Shown: positions 1 to 7,108, counted from the first letter of the stretch. The stretch is 14,265 nt of DNA from Alistipes sp. (GCA_017646785.1 JAGCLX010000020.1:1-14265); one strand, 5' to 3'. Notes: a model not told the origin generated them from the letters alone. Made by a program: numbers and translations.

Positions 1-180
1 ATGTTGTTCCCCAACCTCGAGTCAGGTAACGTATTCTTCAAGGCTTGCTCTAAGTTTGGTGGTGCTGAGTTGGCAGCTATGGATGCAGGTCCTACTGCTC
101 CTTGCGTATTGACTTCACGTGGCGACTCAACTAAGACTAAGTTGTACTCTATCGCATTGGCTTGCTTGTCAGCAAAATAG
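1..180 (+). CDS. ptb: Phosphate butyryltransferase, C-terminal fragment (5' end outside window)
   Basis: The first 59 codons of the window read in frame 1 to a TAG at 178-180. The peptide has the ending typical of the phosphate acetyl/butyryltransferase family: an N-L-E-S-G-N-V segment (residues 5-11 of the fragment), an A-M-D-A-G-P-T-A-P stretch (26-34) and the V-L-T-S-R-G-D-S-T-K-T-K-L-Y-S-I-A run (36-52). The enzyme converts an acyl-CoA (butyryl-CoA, or a branched acyl-CoA such as isobutyryl-CoA) plus phosphate to acyl-phosphate and CoA in the cytoplasm. Butyrate kinase starts 31 bp downstream on the same strand, the classical ptb-buk order, which supports the call over plain phosphotransacetylase. 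The ATG at position 1 falls at the window edge and is most likely an internal methionine, since full-length family members are near 300 residues. Chain-length preference cannot be read from this fragment. Confidence 0.85.
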   Translation: MLFPNLESGNVFFKACSKFGGAELAAMDAGPTAPCVLTSRGDSTKTKLYSIALACLSAK

Positions 181-211
181 TCTTAATTAACTAAACCGAT
201 TAATTCTAATT

Positions 212-1279
212 ATGGCATATAGAATTCTAACCATCAATCCTGGCTCTACATCAACTAAGGTTGCTGTATTCGAGGATATGGAGCAGGTTAAGACCTTGAA
301 GCTTAGCCACTCAGCAGAGGAGATTGCACAGTTTGCATCTGTTGCTGACCAGCTCGACTGGCGTTTGCAGATCATCCTTGACGCAATGGCCGCTGATGGC
401 ATTGAGCTCAAGTCGTTGGATGCAGTTATTGGTCGTGGTGGTCTTATGCGCCCCATCGAGGGTGGCGTATACCGCGTAGGTGAGACTATGATTGCTGACC
501 TTTCAGCTCCCAAGCGTCAGCACGCCAGCAACCTTGGCGCACTCATCGCACGCCGCATCGCTGATGTAGCAGGCGTTGAGGCATACATCGCAGACCCTGT
601 TGTTGTTGACGAGCTTCAGGATATGGCACGCGTGAGCGGTCTTAAGGAGTGTCCACGTCGTTCTATCTTCCACGCCCTCAACCAGAAGGCTATCGCACGT
701 CGCTACGCTAAGGAGGTAGGTCGTCCCTATGAGGATCTCAACCTTGTTGTTGTTCACATGGGTGGCGGTATCTCAGTATCGGCACACTGCAAGGGTCGCG
801 TAATCGACACCAACAACGCATTGGACGGTGATGGTCCTATCGCTCCTGAGCGCGCAGGTACTTTGCCCGCAGGTGACTTGGTAGACCTCTGCTTCTCAGG
901 TAAGTATGAGAAGGGTGAGATTAAGAAGCTCTTGGCAGGTAAGGGTGGCTTGGTTGACCACGTTAACTGCAACAACGTTCAGGAGTTGAACGAGGTACGT
1001 GCAGCAGGTGGCGACAAGGAGGCACGCTTTATGCTCGACACTATGGCATACTCAGTAGCTAAGTTCATCGGCGAGATGGCAGTGGTATTGAAGGGCCAGG
1101 TTGACGCCATCCTTCTTACTGGTGGTATCGCATGGAACGACTGCGTAAACGATGTTATCATCGACTACTGTAAGTTCCTTGCTCCTATCAAGATCTATCC
1201 TGGTGAGAACGAGCTCGAGTCATTGGCTGAGAACGCACTCCGCGTATTGAAGGGCGAGACTACAGCCAAGGAGTACTAA
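212..1279 (+). CDS. buk: Butyrate kinase
   Basis: This 355-residue cytoplasmic protein matches the usual butyrate kinase length. It belongs to the acetate/butyrate kinase branch of the ASKHA superfamily and transfers phosphate from butyryl-phosphate to ADP, giving butyrate and ATP. Visible motifs are the N-terminal phosphate loop N-P-G-S-T-S-T-K (residues 9-16), G-R-G-G (74-77), the H-M-G-G-G-I-S adenine/phosphate segment (182-188), a D-G-D-G-P-I-A-P-E-R-A-G block after it, and a late L-T-G-G-I-A segment near residue 300. The start is supported by family alignment from residue 3 onward; the leader is A/T-rich without a Shine-Dalgarno sequence, normal for Bacteroidetes. With ptb upstream it forms an acid-producing, ATP-yielding branch of fermentation. 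Synonymous codon use looks strongly biased (AAG, GAG, CGT/CGC, GGT), as in highly expressed genes. Isobutyrate or isovalerate could be the real substrates, because branched-chain acyl-CoA use is common in this family. Confidence 0.95.
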   Translation: MAYRILTINPGSTSTKVAVFEDMEQVKTLKLSHSAEEIAQFASVADQLDWRLQIILDAMAADGIELKSLDAVIGRGGLMRPIEGGVYRVGETMIADLSAPKRQHASNLGALIARRIADVAGVEAYIADPVVVDELQDMARVSGLKECPRRSIFHALNQKAIARRYAKEVGRPYEDLNLVVVHMGGGISVSAHCKGRVIDTNNALDGDGPIAPERAGTLPAGDLVDLCFSGKYEKGEIKKLLAGKGGLVDHVNCNNVQELNEVRAAGGDKEARFMLDTMAYSVAKFIGEMAVVLKGQVDAILLTGGIAWNDCVNDVIIDYCKFLAPIKIYPGENELESLAENALRVLKGETTAKEY

Positions 1280-1315
1280 TTTATCGCGACAAGGCATCCG
1301 CCTTAGAGAGATAAA
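1280..1315 (+). other. Imperfect hairpin in the buk-aroQ gap
   Basis: Directly after the buk stop, TTTATC (1280-1285) can pair with GATAAA (1310-1315), and AAGGC (1291-1295) with GCCTT (1300-1304), leaving a 4-nt loop and a 5/5 internal loop. No T-run follows, so it is not a standard intrinsic terminator. It could be a weak attenuator or an RNA-processing or stability element separating buk from aroQ. No function is demonstrated. Confidence 0.35.
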
Positions 1316-1338
1316 TAAAATGGTATAACACATATATC

Positions 1339-1755
1339 ATGAATATATTAATTATCAACGGTGCGAACCTCAACCTATTGGGGCGTCGTCAGCCCGAGAT
1401 ATACGGACGTGAGAGCTTCGAGGATTACCTCGAAGCTCTTCGCGCACGTTACTCGGCACATATACTCGACTACTACCAGTCGAACATCGAGGGTGAGATT
1501 GTAGACAGGCTCCAGAAGGCTGACGGCCACTACGACGGCATTATCCTTAATGCAGGTGGCTATACCCACACCTCGGTGGTAATTCGTGATGCTATCGCGG
1601 CAATCTCTGTACCCGTTATCGAGGTGCACATCTCCTCAATTCTTGCACGTGAGGAGTTCCGTCACGTATCACTCATCGCTCCCGTGGCTAAGGGATCTAT
1701 TATGGGCTTTGGCATGGAGTCCTATCGCTTGGCTGTGGAGCATATCATTGGATAA
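1339..1755 (+). CDS. aroQ: 3-dehydroquinate dehydratase, type II
   Basis: This 138-residue protein has the typical type II dehydroquinase length. It dehydrates 3-dehydroquinate to 3-dehydroshikimate in the shikimate pathway to aromatic amino acids, normally as a cytoplasmic dodecamer. The N-terminal block N-G-A-N-L-N-L-L-G-R-R-Q-P-E-I-Y-G (7-23) carries the active-site Arg (R16/R17) and the catalytic Tyr Y22. The N-A-G-G-Y-T-H-T-S block (71-79) holds the catalytic His H77, and E-V-H-I-S (95-99) followed by R-E-E-F-R (104-108) is the substrate-binding loop and arginine region. Two positions depart from the usual pattern: NGPN is NGAN, and the Asn after H-I-S is Ser (S100). All catalytic residues remain, so activity is expected. 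The gene lies 59 bp after buk and only 6 bp before the flippase gene, so it is probably co-transcribed with the latter. Confidence 0.96.
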   Translation: MNILIINGANLNLLGRRQPEIYGRESFEDYLEALRARYSAHILDYYQSNIEGEIVDRLQKADGHYDGIILNAGGYTHTSVVIRDAIAAISVPVIEVHISSILAREEFRHVSLIAPVAKGSIMGFGMESYRLAVEHIIG

Positions 1756-1761
1756 GTTGCG

Positions 1762-3213
1762 ATGGCAGAGTCGAAGTTGGAGCATAAGGTGGCAAAGGGT
1801 GTAGCGTGGAGCTTTAGCGAGAAGCTCCTCTCTATGGTTGTGCAGATGGTGGTGAGCATCATCGTGGCACGACAGCTTGCACCTGCCGACTTTGGCATCA
1901 TGGCCATCATGACCTTCTTCACCTCAGTAGCACTGGCCATCGTGGACAGCGGCTTCTCGCAGACACTTATCCGCAAATCGAGTCCCACGGAGGAGGAGTA
2001 CCACTCGGTACTTATATTTAATATAGTGGTATCCGTAGTTCTATATGGCGTGCTTACCGCCGCGGCATATCCACTTGCGAGTCTATACGACTCACCAGAG
2101 ATCTGGACGATAGCACCCGTTCTCTTCTTGGTGCTACCCATCAACTCGCTCTGCGTGGTGCAAACTGTGATGTACACGCGTGAGTTCCGCTTTGCCCTAC
2201 TCTCGAAAATTGTATTTCTCGCCTCACTTATTAGCGGCGTGGTGGCTGTGATTATGGCTGTCATGGGATGTGGCATATGGAGTCTTGTGGCACAGCGACT
2301 TCTCATGATGGGCATTAAGGCAGCTGCCTTCTGGTATATACGTCGCTGGCGCACCTCGGCACACTTCAGCCTTGCAGCTATTAAGGCAATGGCACCCTTT
2401 AGCCTACGCCTACTTGCCACCGACCTTATAGCCTCCATATATAACAATGTTGCTCAGCTCTTTATCGGCAAGATGCACACCACATCAACCCTTGGATTCT
2501 ATTCACAGGCACAGAAGTTGAAGGATCTTCCGGTGACATCTACTGTACAGGCTGTTCAGGGTGTCACCTACCCTGCGCTTGCCAAAATCTCGGATAACGA
2601 CACTAAGTTTGGCGATGGCTACCTACGCATAATAGGTCTATTGGGCTTTGCCTTGTTTCCAATAATGCTGGGGTTAATCGCCATATCACATGACATGTTT
2701 ATGCTGCTGTTGGGCGAAAAGTGGATGCCCACAGTACCATATTTTGAGATATTAGCCCTGTCGGGCATCTTCTACCCCATGGCCATCGTATCATATAACG
2801 TACTGAAAGTCAAGAGCGACGGCAGGATTATTGTGCGCTTGGAGATTATCAAACGTGCGATAATGACTGCCATGCTATGCTGTACCATTCCACAGAGTGT
2901 AGAGGCTGTCGCATGGGGAATGACAGCTATGAGCGCAGTTGAGTTTATACTCAATACGGGTGTTGCCATGCGTTATACAGCCATCAGAGGCATGTCACTA
3001 CTTCGTGCACTGCTACCAACGCTTACTATCTCGGCTGTAATGTTCTGCACTCTACTCCTTTTAGCACCCCATTTGTCAGCACTACACGTTGCTGTGCGAC
3101 TAATGGTTATGGTCATCGCTGGTGCCGTTGTCTATATTGGTTGCGCCATGGCGTTACGCCTAAGGGTACTGAGCGAGGCAACCACGATTATTCGAGATAT
3201 GCTCCGCAAGTAA
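1762..3213 (+). CDS. WzxC-type polysaccharide flippase (MOP superfamily)
   Basis: This 483-residue integral membrane protein has roughly 12-14 hydrophobic segments spread along its length and the N-terminal pattern of the WzxC/polysaccharide-transport family: a short basic start, then K-G-V-A-W-S-F near residues 12-18, V-A-R-Q-L-A-P-A-D-F-G (35-45) and a D-S-G-F-S-Q-T-L-I-R-K segment (about 62-72). Family members flip lipid-linked oligosaccharides (O-antigen, capsule or exopolysaccharide repeat units) across the inner membrane. A Y-N-N-V-A-Q-L-F-I-G-K segment, then G-F-Y-S-Q-A-Q-K-L, near residues 228-253 is also typical. The chosen ATG gives the full family N-terminus and lies 6 bp after aroQ. 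No glycosyltransferase or polymerase gene is nearby, so the substrate cannot be inferred. Wzx, MurJ and MATE proteins share the fold; length and N-terminal motifs favour WzxC over MurJ. Confidence 0.9.
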   Translation: MAESKLEHKVAKGVAWSFSEKLLSMVVQMVVSIIVARQLAPADFGIMAIMTFFTSVALAIVDSGFSQTLIRKSSPTEEEYHSVLIFNIVVSVVLYGVLTAAAYPLASLYDSPEIWTIAPVLFLVLPINSLCVVQTVMYTREFRFALLSKIVFLASLISGVVAVIMAVMGCGIWSLVAQRLLMMGIKAAAFWYIRRWRTSAHFSLAAIKAMAPFSLRLLATDLIASIYNNVAQLFIGKMHTTSTLGFYSQAQKLKDLPVTSTVQAVQGVTYPALAKISDNDTKFGDGYLRIIGLLGFALFPIMLGLIAISHDMFMLLLGEKWMPTVPYFEILALSGIFYPMAIVSYNVLKVKSDGRIIVRLEIIKRAIMTAMLCCTIPQSVEAVAWGMTAMSAVEFILNTGVAMRYTAIRGMSLLRALLPTLTISAVMFCTLLLLAPHLSALHVAVRLMVMVIAGAVVYIGCAMALRLRVLSEATTIIRDMLRK

Positions 3214-3236
3214 TCACCCATTGCAAACCATACCAC

Positions 3237-3290
3237 ATAAATAAAGTAGCTGAGGCATTACATACACAACCTCAGCTACCTATTTATTAT
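3237..3290. terminator. Bidirectional intrinsic terminator between flippase and trmD genes
   Basis: A perfect 10-bp stem is formed by GTAGCTGAGG (3246-3255) and CCTCAGCTAC (3270-3279) around a 14-nt loop. It is flanked by an A-rich arm (ATAAATA, 3237-3243) and a complementary T-rich arm (TATTTAT, 3281-3287), so a U-rich tail is present on either strand. It lies between two convergent genes (stops at 3213 and 3313), as expected for a shared terminator ending the ptb-buk-aroQ-flippase transcript and the exbB-to-trmD transcript. Confidence 0.85.
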
Positions 3291-3312
3291 ATATACATTC
3301 CAAGCAAACAGG

Positions 3313-3990
3313 CTACTCCTCGAGCAAATCGGGACGAAGAGCCTTTGTACGCAGATACGCCTGCTCATCCTGCCACTTCTCAATTTCAGCAAAGTGACCC
3401 GACAAAAGCACATCTGGCACCTTCCAGCCATTAAACTCCGCGGGGCGAGTATAGACGGGAGGCGCAAGCAGGTTGTCCTGGAAGCAGTCTGTGAGTGCCG
3501 AGGCCTCATCACCAATAGCACCAGGAATAATGCGTACTACCGAATCGGCAATAACACACGCCGCAAGCTCACCACCCGTAAGCACATAGTCGCCAATCGA
3601 GATCTCACGAGTGATAAGGTGCTCACGTATGCGGTAATCAATGCCCTTATAGTGGCCACAAAGGATGATGATATTCTTCATCAGCGAGAGGCGATTTGCC
3701 TCATGCTGGTTATAGGTGATACCATCAGGCGAGGTAAATATAATCTCGTCGTAGTCGCGCTCCGACTTTAGCTTCTCTATACAGCGGAACACGGGCTCTA
3801 TCTTCATTACCATGCCCGCCTCACCACCAAATGGGTAGTCATCCACCGTGCGGCGCTTGTCGTCGGTATAGTCACGCAAGTTGTGAACATATATCTCGGC
3901 ATGTCCCGACTCCTGCGCGCGCTTTCGTATCGACTCGTTTAGTGGCGATGAGAGCAATTCAGGAACAACAGTAATAATGTCTATACGCAT
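3313..3990 (-). CDS. trmD: tRNA (guanine-37-N1)-methyltransferase
   Basis: The 225-residue product is a full-length TrmD. It methylates G37 next to the anticodon using S-adenosylmethionine, which prevents +1 frameshifting. The SPOUT trefoil-knot motifs are present: [12 protein letters not shown] (52-63), C-G-H-Y-K-G-I-D (111-118) and [12 protein letters not shown] (131-142). R153 and D168, in the T-D-C-F segment, match the catalytic Arg and the general-base Asp of the family, and P-P-V-Y-T-R-P follows (177-183). The start gives the canonical M-R-I-D-I-I-T N-terminus. In many bacteria trmD lies with rpsP, rimM and rplS; here it is last in an operon with TonB-system genes, 6 bp after a metallo-hydrolase gene. 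Transcription ends at the hairpin about 25-75 bp downstream. Confidence 0.97.
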   Translation of the reverse strand: MRIDIITVVPELLSSPLNESIRKRAQESGHAEIYVHNLRDYTDDKRRTVDDYPFGGEAGMVMKIEPVFRCIEKLKSERDYDEIIFTSPDGITYNQHEANRLSLMKNIIILCGHYKGIDYRIREHLITREISIGDYVLTGGELAACVIADSVVRIIPGAIGDEASALTDCFQDNLLAPPVYTRPAEFNGWKVPDVLLSGHFAEIEKWQDEQAYLRTKALRPDLLEE

Positions 3991-3996
3991 ATTCCA

Positions 3997-4662
3997 CTAT
4001 CCTTTGTAGTTAATCTCGTTGTTAAGCACCTCTACAATGAAGGGGTTGTACAACACCTCGTGACCAATGGTCGATGACGCCTCGTGACCTGGGTAGATAG
4101 CCACCTCGTCACCAAGAGGCACAATCTCCTCGAGGATAGACTTCATAATCCACGAGTAGTCACCACCAGGAAGGTCTGTTCTTCCGATGCTCTCTCTAAA
4201 GAGTGTGTCGCCAGTGAAGAGGGTCTTAGCCTCCTCGTTATATAGCGCCACATGACCAGGAGTGTGGCCCGGGGTCTTAATCACGCGCAACACCGTATTA
4301 CCAAAGCGCACCTCGCTCACTGCATCGAGGTCCACATCAATGGGGGGTACCTCGTTGCACTTGAAACCATACATGGTGCCACCTGCCGTACTCTCGATGA
4401 TGAACTTATCCTTAGACGAGCAAGCGAACTGCACACCATAGGTATCCTTGAGCCACTGCACGCCGCCCACATGGTCGAAGTGACCATGGGTGTTCACAGC
4501 CATAACGGGCTTCAAGCCGTGCGCCTCTATAAACTCTGCAATGATGCGGTTCTCACCCGCAACCATATTACCTGCATCAACAACAATACACTCCTTGGTA
4601 TCGTCCCACACAACGTAGGTATTCTCTCTAAATGGGTTAAAAACCAGACATTTAATCTCCAT
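3997..4662 (-). CDS. Metallo-beta-lactamase-fold hydrolase (glyoxalase II-like, YcbL type)
   Basis: This 221-residue cytoplasmic protein has the binuclear zinc site of the MBL fold: T-H-G-H-F-D-H (58-64) giving H59, H61, D63 and H64; H133 in P-G-H-T-P-G-H (131-137); D152 in F-T-G-D-T (149-153); and H193 in Y-P-G-H-E (190-194). An R-T-D motif (161-163) in the segment S-I-G-R-T-D-L-P-G-G-D is typical of short glyoxalase II/YcbL-like hydrolases. It lacks the long C-terminal substrate domain of classical hydroxyacylglutathione hydrolase, so glutathione thioesterase activity is not assured. Likely substrates are small thioesters, but this is inferred only from the family. The gene sits between DUF1573 (12 bp upstream) and trmD (6 bp downstream) and is almost certainly co-transcribed with them. 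Confidence 0.88.
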   Translation of the reverse strand: MEIKCLVFNPFRENTYVVWDDTKECIVVDAGNMVAGENRIIAEFIEAHGLKPVMAVNTHGHFDHVGGVQWLKDTYGVQFACSSKDKFIIESTAGGTMYGFKCNEVPPIDVDLDAVSEVRFGNTVLRVIKTPGHTPGHVALYNEEAKTLFTGDTLFRESIGRTDLPGGDYSWIMKSILEEIVPLGDEVAIYPGHEASSTIGHEVLYNPFIVEVLNNEINYKG

Positions 4663-4674
4663 ACTATACTTATT

Positions 4675-5058
4675 TTACTCTATTTCTGCCTTAAGCGTTA
4701 TATGTTGTACTCCATTTGTTGCCGTAGAGTATACCTGCAACACACGGTAGAAGCTACCCTCAGGGGCTTTGGACGGGTCCATGGTGATGTTTATGACACC
4801 ACGCTCCGAGGGTAACACCTTTTTGCGGTCGTGCTGCACCGTAGTACACGAACACGTAGTACGCACCTCGGTGACAACCAGCGGCACATCTCCCGTATTG
4901 GTAAACGCGAGGCGTACAAACTGCTTGTCATCCTCACGCGTAAGCACGCCAAGGTCCACAACCTTAGTCTGAAAATCTATCACAGCACCCTTAGGCGCAT
5001 CTGCCCACGCCACAATACTCGACACCAGCAGCGACACACACAATAGTAACGCTCTCAT
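4675..5058 (-). CDS. Small secreted DUF1573 family protein
   Basis: This 127-residue protein starts with a probable Sec signal peptide (M-R-A, hydrophobic core about 4-17, likely cleavage after A-W-A at 17-19). The single Cys in the core (C7) is not in a lipobox position, so it is probably a soluble periplasmic protein. The rest matches DUF1573: F-T-N-T-G-D-V-P-L (52-60), a T-T-C-S-C-T-T motif (67-73), L-P-S-E-R-G-V-I-N-I (82-91) and a closing K-A-P-E-G-S-F-Y segment, giving an immunoglobulin-like beta sandwich. The usual motif is C-G-C; here it is C-S-C (C69, C71). No biochemical role is established for the family that I can state. It lies 27 bp after tonB and 12 bp before the hydrolase gene, within one operon, so an envelope role is plausible. 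Confidence 0.85.
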   Translation of the reverse strand: MRALLLCVSLLVSSIVAWADAPKGAVIDFQTKVVDLGVLTREDDKQFVRLAFTNTGDVPLVVTEVRTTCSCTTVQHDRKKVLPSERGVINITMDPSKAPEGSFYRVLQVYSTATNGVQHITLKAEIE

Positions 5059-5085
5059 ACTCTTATTTCCTTAAACTATCACAGC

Positions 5086-5793
5086 CTACTCCAGCTTAAA
5101 CTCATAGGTGATGGTACCACCCTGCAGCGTACGCTCGCTAACGCGGAACTTAGCCTTGAGCGCAGCCTTGACAGCCAAATCATGCAACTTGGCATCTGTG
5201 GTTGTAGTACCATGCAGGTCTACCTTAGCGCTTGTCACATCACCATTGCCATTAACAGTGACGTAGACCACTACGATACCGCCAGTCTTATAGCTCTTGT
5301 CAGGCTTGGGAAGACCCTCACGAAGACCTCGACCCTGCAAGCCAGTGTCGAGTTGGTCACTGCCCTGAAGATTATAGCCCGCGCCCTCACCCTTGTTCTG
5401 CTCCTTACCATCGGGCGCAAGGCGGTTACCCTCGGGCACCTGCTCTGTGCTATTTCCCGCAACGGGCTTGAACAGAGCATTGGGGTTTATAGTCTCGGTC
5501 TTCTCGGCCTCACCCGAGGTCTGCGAGCTACTCTCCGTCTTAGCCTCGGTCACATGCGCTGAGGCCTTATCACGGCGCTGATCCGTAGGGGCGCTCTGCT
5601 GTCGCACAGGCTTAGGCTCTGGCTCGGGTAGCTCCTCCTCAAAGACTATCTCCACGGGGGGCAGCTGCTCACCTCCAGCATTGACATCGAAGCTCACAAG
5701 GCTAAGCACTCCTGCCATGACACCCACAACAACGGGGGTCACGATGGCCGCAATGCGCCTCGAGCTACGATCTATGGGATCATAATACTCCAT
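5086..5793 (-). CDS. tonB: TonB family energy transducer
   Basis: This 235-residue inner-membrane-anchored periplasmic protein couples the proton-motive force, through ExbB/ExbD, to TonB-dependent outer-membrane transporters. A basic N-terminal stretch (R9-R13) precedes one transmembrane helix (about 14-35). It is followed by an acidic Pro/Glu region (about 44-63, with E-L-P-E-P-E-P-K-P), then a polar linker rich in Ser, Glu, Gln and Gly (about 64-170) with an L-Q-G-R-G-L segment before the last domain. The C-terminal TonB fold spans about 171-235 (V-V-V-Y-V-T-V-N-G-N-G-D-V, then A-A-L-K-A-K-F and a final T-I-T-Y-E-F-K-L). It follows exbD by 30 bp in the conserved exbB-exbD-tonB order, which rules out an unrelated linker protein. 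The Pro/Glu spacer is short compared with enterobacterial TonB, as is usual for many Bacteroidetes homologues. Confidence 0.93.
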   Translation of the reverse strand: MEYYDPIDRSSRRIAAIVTPVVVGVMAGVLSLVSFDVNAGGEQLPPVEIVFEEELPEPEPKPVRQQSAPTDQRRDKASAHVTEAKTESSSQTSGEAEKTETINPNALFKPVAGNSTEQVPEGNRLAPDGKEQNKGEGAGYNLQGSDQLDTGLQGRGLREGLPKPDKSYKTGGIVVVYVTVNGNGDVTSAKVDLHGTTTTDAKLHDLAVKAALKAKFRVSERTLQGGTITYEFKLE

Positions 5794-5823
5794 TATACAC
5801 TAAACTATAGTTATAGTCTATCC

Positions 5824-6264
5824 TTATTTCTTATCCTTTGTAGCAAGCACCATCTTGTACTTCTCCTCGCGCGTGAGGTCGATAATCTCCACCAGAGCAT
5901 CTACCGTAACCTTCTCGTCACAGCGCAATGAGATATATGGGCGCTCCTCCTCGGCACGCTCAGCAAAGGGGGCATAGTGCACACGCAACGCCGCTGCCAC
6001 CTCCGTGATAGCCGCATACTTCTCGTTGCCGTTGATAACATATACGTAACCCGACTCGCTACTCTTGTCACCAACAACCGAGAGCGAGATTACTGATGGG
6101 TCACCCTCCTGGCTTGATGACGATGGGAGGGTTAGACGCACAGCATTATTGGGGTTGATAAGCGTCGTAGCAAGGATGAAGAAGACCAACAACAGAAATA
6201 CGAGGTCGGTCATCGACGATGATGAAAACGACGAGTTGGATTTTGAACTTCTCTTAATTGCCAT
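5824..6264 (-). CDS. exbD: ExbD/TolR family biopolymer transport protein
   Basis: The 146-residue protein has the ExbD/TolR layout: a short Ser-rich cytoplasmic N-terminus (1-17), one transmembrane helix (about 21-36) and a periplasmic domain. D20 in M-T-D-L-V-F-L-L-L-V-F-F (18-29) aligns with the essential membrane Asp (D25 of E. coli ExbD) that carries protons in ExbB/ExbD and TolQ/TolR motors. It is followed by the I-L-A-T-T-L-I-N segment (30-37) typical of the Bacteroidetes branch. The gene starts 8 bp after exbB and lies 30 bp before tonB, so it works with them as the proton-driven motor that energises TonB. ExbD and TolR cannot be told apart by motif alone; the adjacent tonB favours ExbD. 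Confidence 0.95.
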   Translation of the reverse strand: MAIKRSSKSNSSFSSSSMTDLVFLLLVFFILATTLINPNNAVRLTLPSSSSQEGDPSVISLSVVGDKSSESGYVYVINGNEKYAAITEVAAALRVHYAPFAERAEEERPYISLRCDEKVTVDALVEIIDLTREEKYKMVLATKDKK

Positions 6265-6272
6265 AGTATCGA

Positions 6273-7022
6273 CTATTTTTGTACGGGCTGGTTCAAGATA
6301 TCCATAAAGGCAATGGTTGTTGCCTCCATTCTAAACACGAGCTTCTCGATGCGTGCCACGAGGTAGTTGTAAGCGAAGTATGCAGGGATACCCACGATAA
6401 GACCACCTACCGTAGTCACCATCGCTACGTACATACCAGATGATAGCTGAGCAAGCTCGATGGTACCCGACTGGTTGGCAGACATGTCGATGAAGACCTG
6501 CACCATACCAACAACGGTACCCAAGAAACCGATCATAGGAGCACCACCAGCAATAGATGACAACCATGGAAGACCTGTCTCGAGCTTAGCAACCTCAACG
6601 TTAGCCACATTCTCAATAGCAGTCTGGATGTCACTCATAGGGCGACCAATACGCTCGATACCCTTCTCGACCATACGTGCGATAGGTGAGTTAGTGCGGC
6701 GGCAAAGGTCTACAGCAGCACCGATGTTACCATCAGAGATAAAGTCACGAATGCGATTCATGAATAGTTTGTCGATGGTCGTAGCCTTGCGGATAGCGAG
6801 GAAGCGCTCCACGAAGATGAAGATCATGACGCAAGCCAACAACACAAGAACCCACATAAGCCAGCCGCCACCCATAAACAAATCCCAAAAGCCAACAGAC
6901 ATCTCTGTTGCATTTTCAGCTGCAGGCTGTACAGCGTTGTTTACAAGTGCGAGTGAATCGAGCTGCTCTTGTGTAAGCTCGCCAGTTTCTACACCAGGTG
7001 TAGTAGTAAGAATGTTAATCAT
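6273..7022 (-). CDS. exbB: ExbB/TolQ/MotA family proton channel protein
   Basis: This 249-residue inner-membrane protein has three predicted transmembrane helices, at about 54-73, 154-178 and 197-218, separated by a cytoplasmic loop (about 75-150), as in ExbB and TolQ. The hallmark G-F-L-G-T-V-V-G-M (165-173) lies in helix 2 and A-M-V-T-T-V-G-G-L-I-V-G-I-P-A (200-214) in helix 3; the Thr residues there line the proton path in characterised homologues. It is the channel subunit driving TonB with ExbD, encoded 8 bp downstream. The first 40 residues are polar and poorly conserved. The start at 7022 is favoured by a strongly A-rich leader just upstream on the minus strand (7023-7036), a common Bacteroidetes translation signal; M41 is a less likely alternative. 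It is probably the first gene of the operon running to trmD. Confidence 0.95.
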   Translation of the reverse strand: MINILTTTPGVETGELTQEQLDSLALVNNAVQPAAENATEMSVGFWDLFMGGGWLMWVLVLLACVMIFIFVERFLAIRKATTIDKLFMNRIRDFISDGNIGAAVDLCRRTNSPIARMVEKGIERIGRPMSDIQTAIENVANVEVAKLETGLPWLSSIAGGAPMIGFLGTVVGMVQVFIDMSANQSGTIELAQLSSGMYVAMVTTVGGLIVGIPAYFAYNYLVARIEKLVFRMEATTIAFMDILNQPVQK

Positions 7023-7108
7023 AGTTTTTTTAAGTGTTATTAGTTATTAATTCTCTATCTTTTATCTCTATTTTCAACGCAATAAACAGAGCTATTATTG
7101 AGTATGCA
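7023..7108 (-). promoter_or_regulatory. tamB-exbB intergenic region and exbB leader
   Basis: This 86-bp gap separates tamB from exbB on the minus strand. It is A/T-rich and ends in a run of A on the coding strand just before the exbB ATG, a typical Bacteroidetes leader without a Shine-Dalgarno sequence. A weak hairpin (CAATAA 7080-7085 with TTATTG 7095-7100, 9-nt loop) lies just after tamB but lacks GC pairs. I find no full TAnnTTTG match here; the nearest candidate (7087-7094, reading TAGCTCTG on the minus strand) has one mismatch and no good -33 element. Whether exbB has its own promoter or is read from tamB is open. Confidence 0.4.

Noticed and set aside
1722..2447. 241-codon minus-strand open frame
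   Set aside because: It is antisense to the flippase gene, with Ser/Thr/Ala/Met-rich composition and no recognisable motif.
3141..3434. 97-codon plus-strand open frame across the flippase end and trmD
   Set aside because: It would run through the terminator hairpin and overlap two certain genes in other frames; its composition is low in hydrophobic residues with no motif.
6460..7050. 196-codon plus-strand open frame
   Set aside because: It is antisense to exbB, whose helices and motifs are clear; the opposite frame has no coherent domain.
7080..7100. Hairpin CAATAA/TTATTG after tamB as a terminator
   Set aside because: The stem is six A/T-dominated pairs with a 9-nt loop, too weak to call a terminator with confidence. 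It is mentioned only in the intergenic entry.
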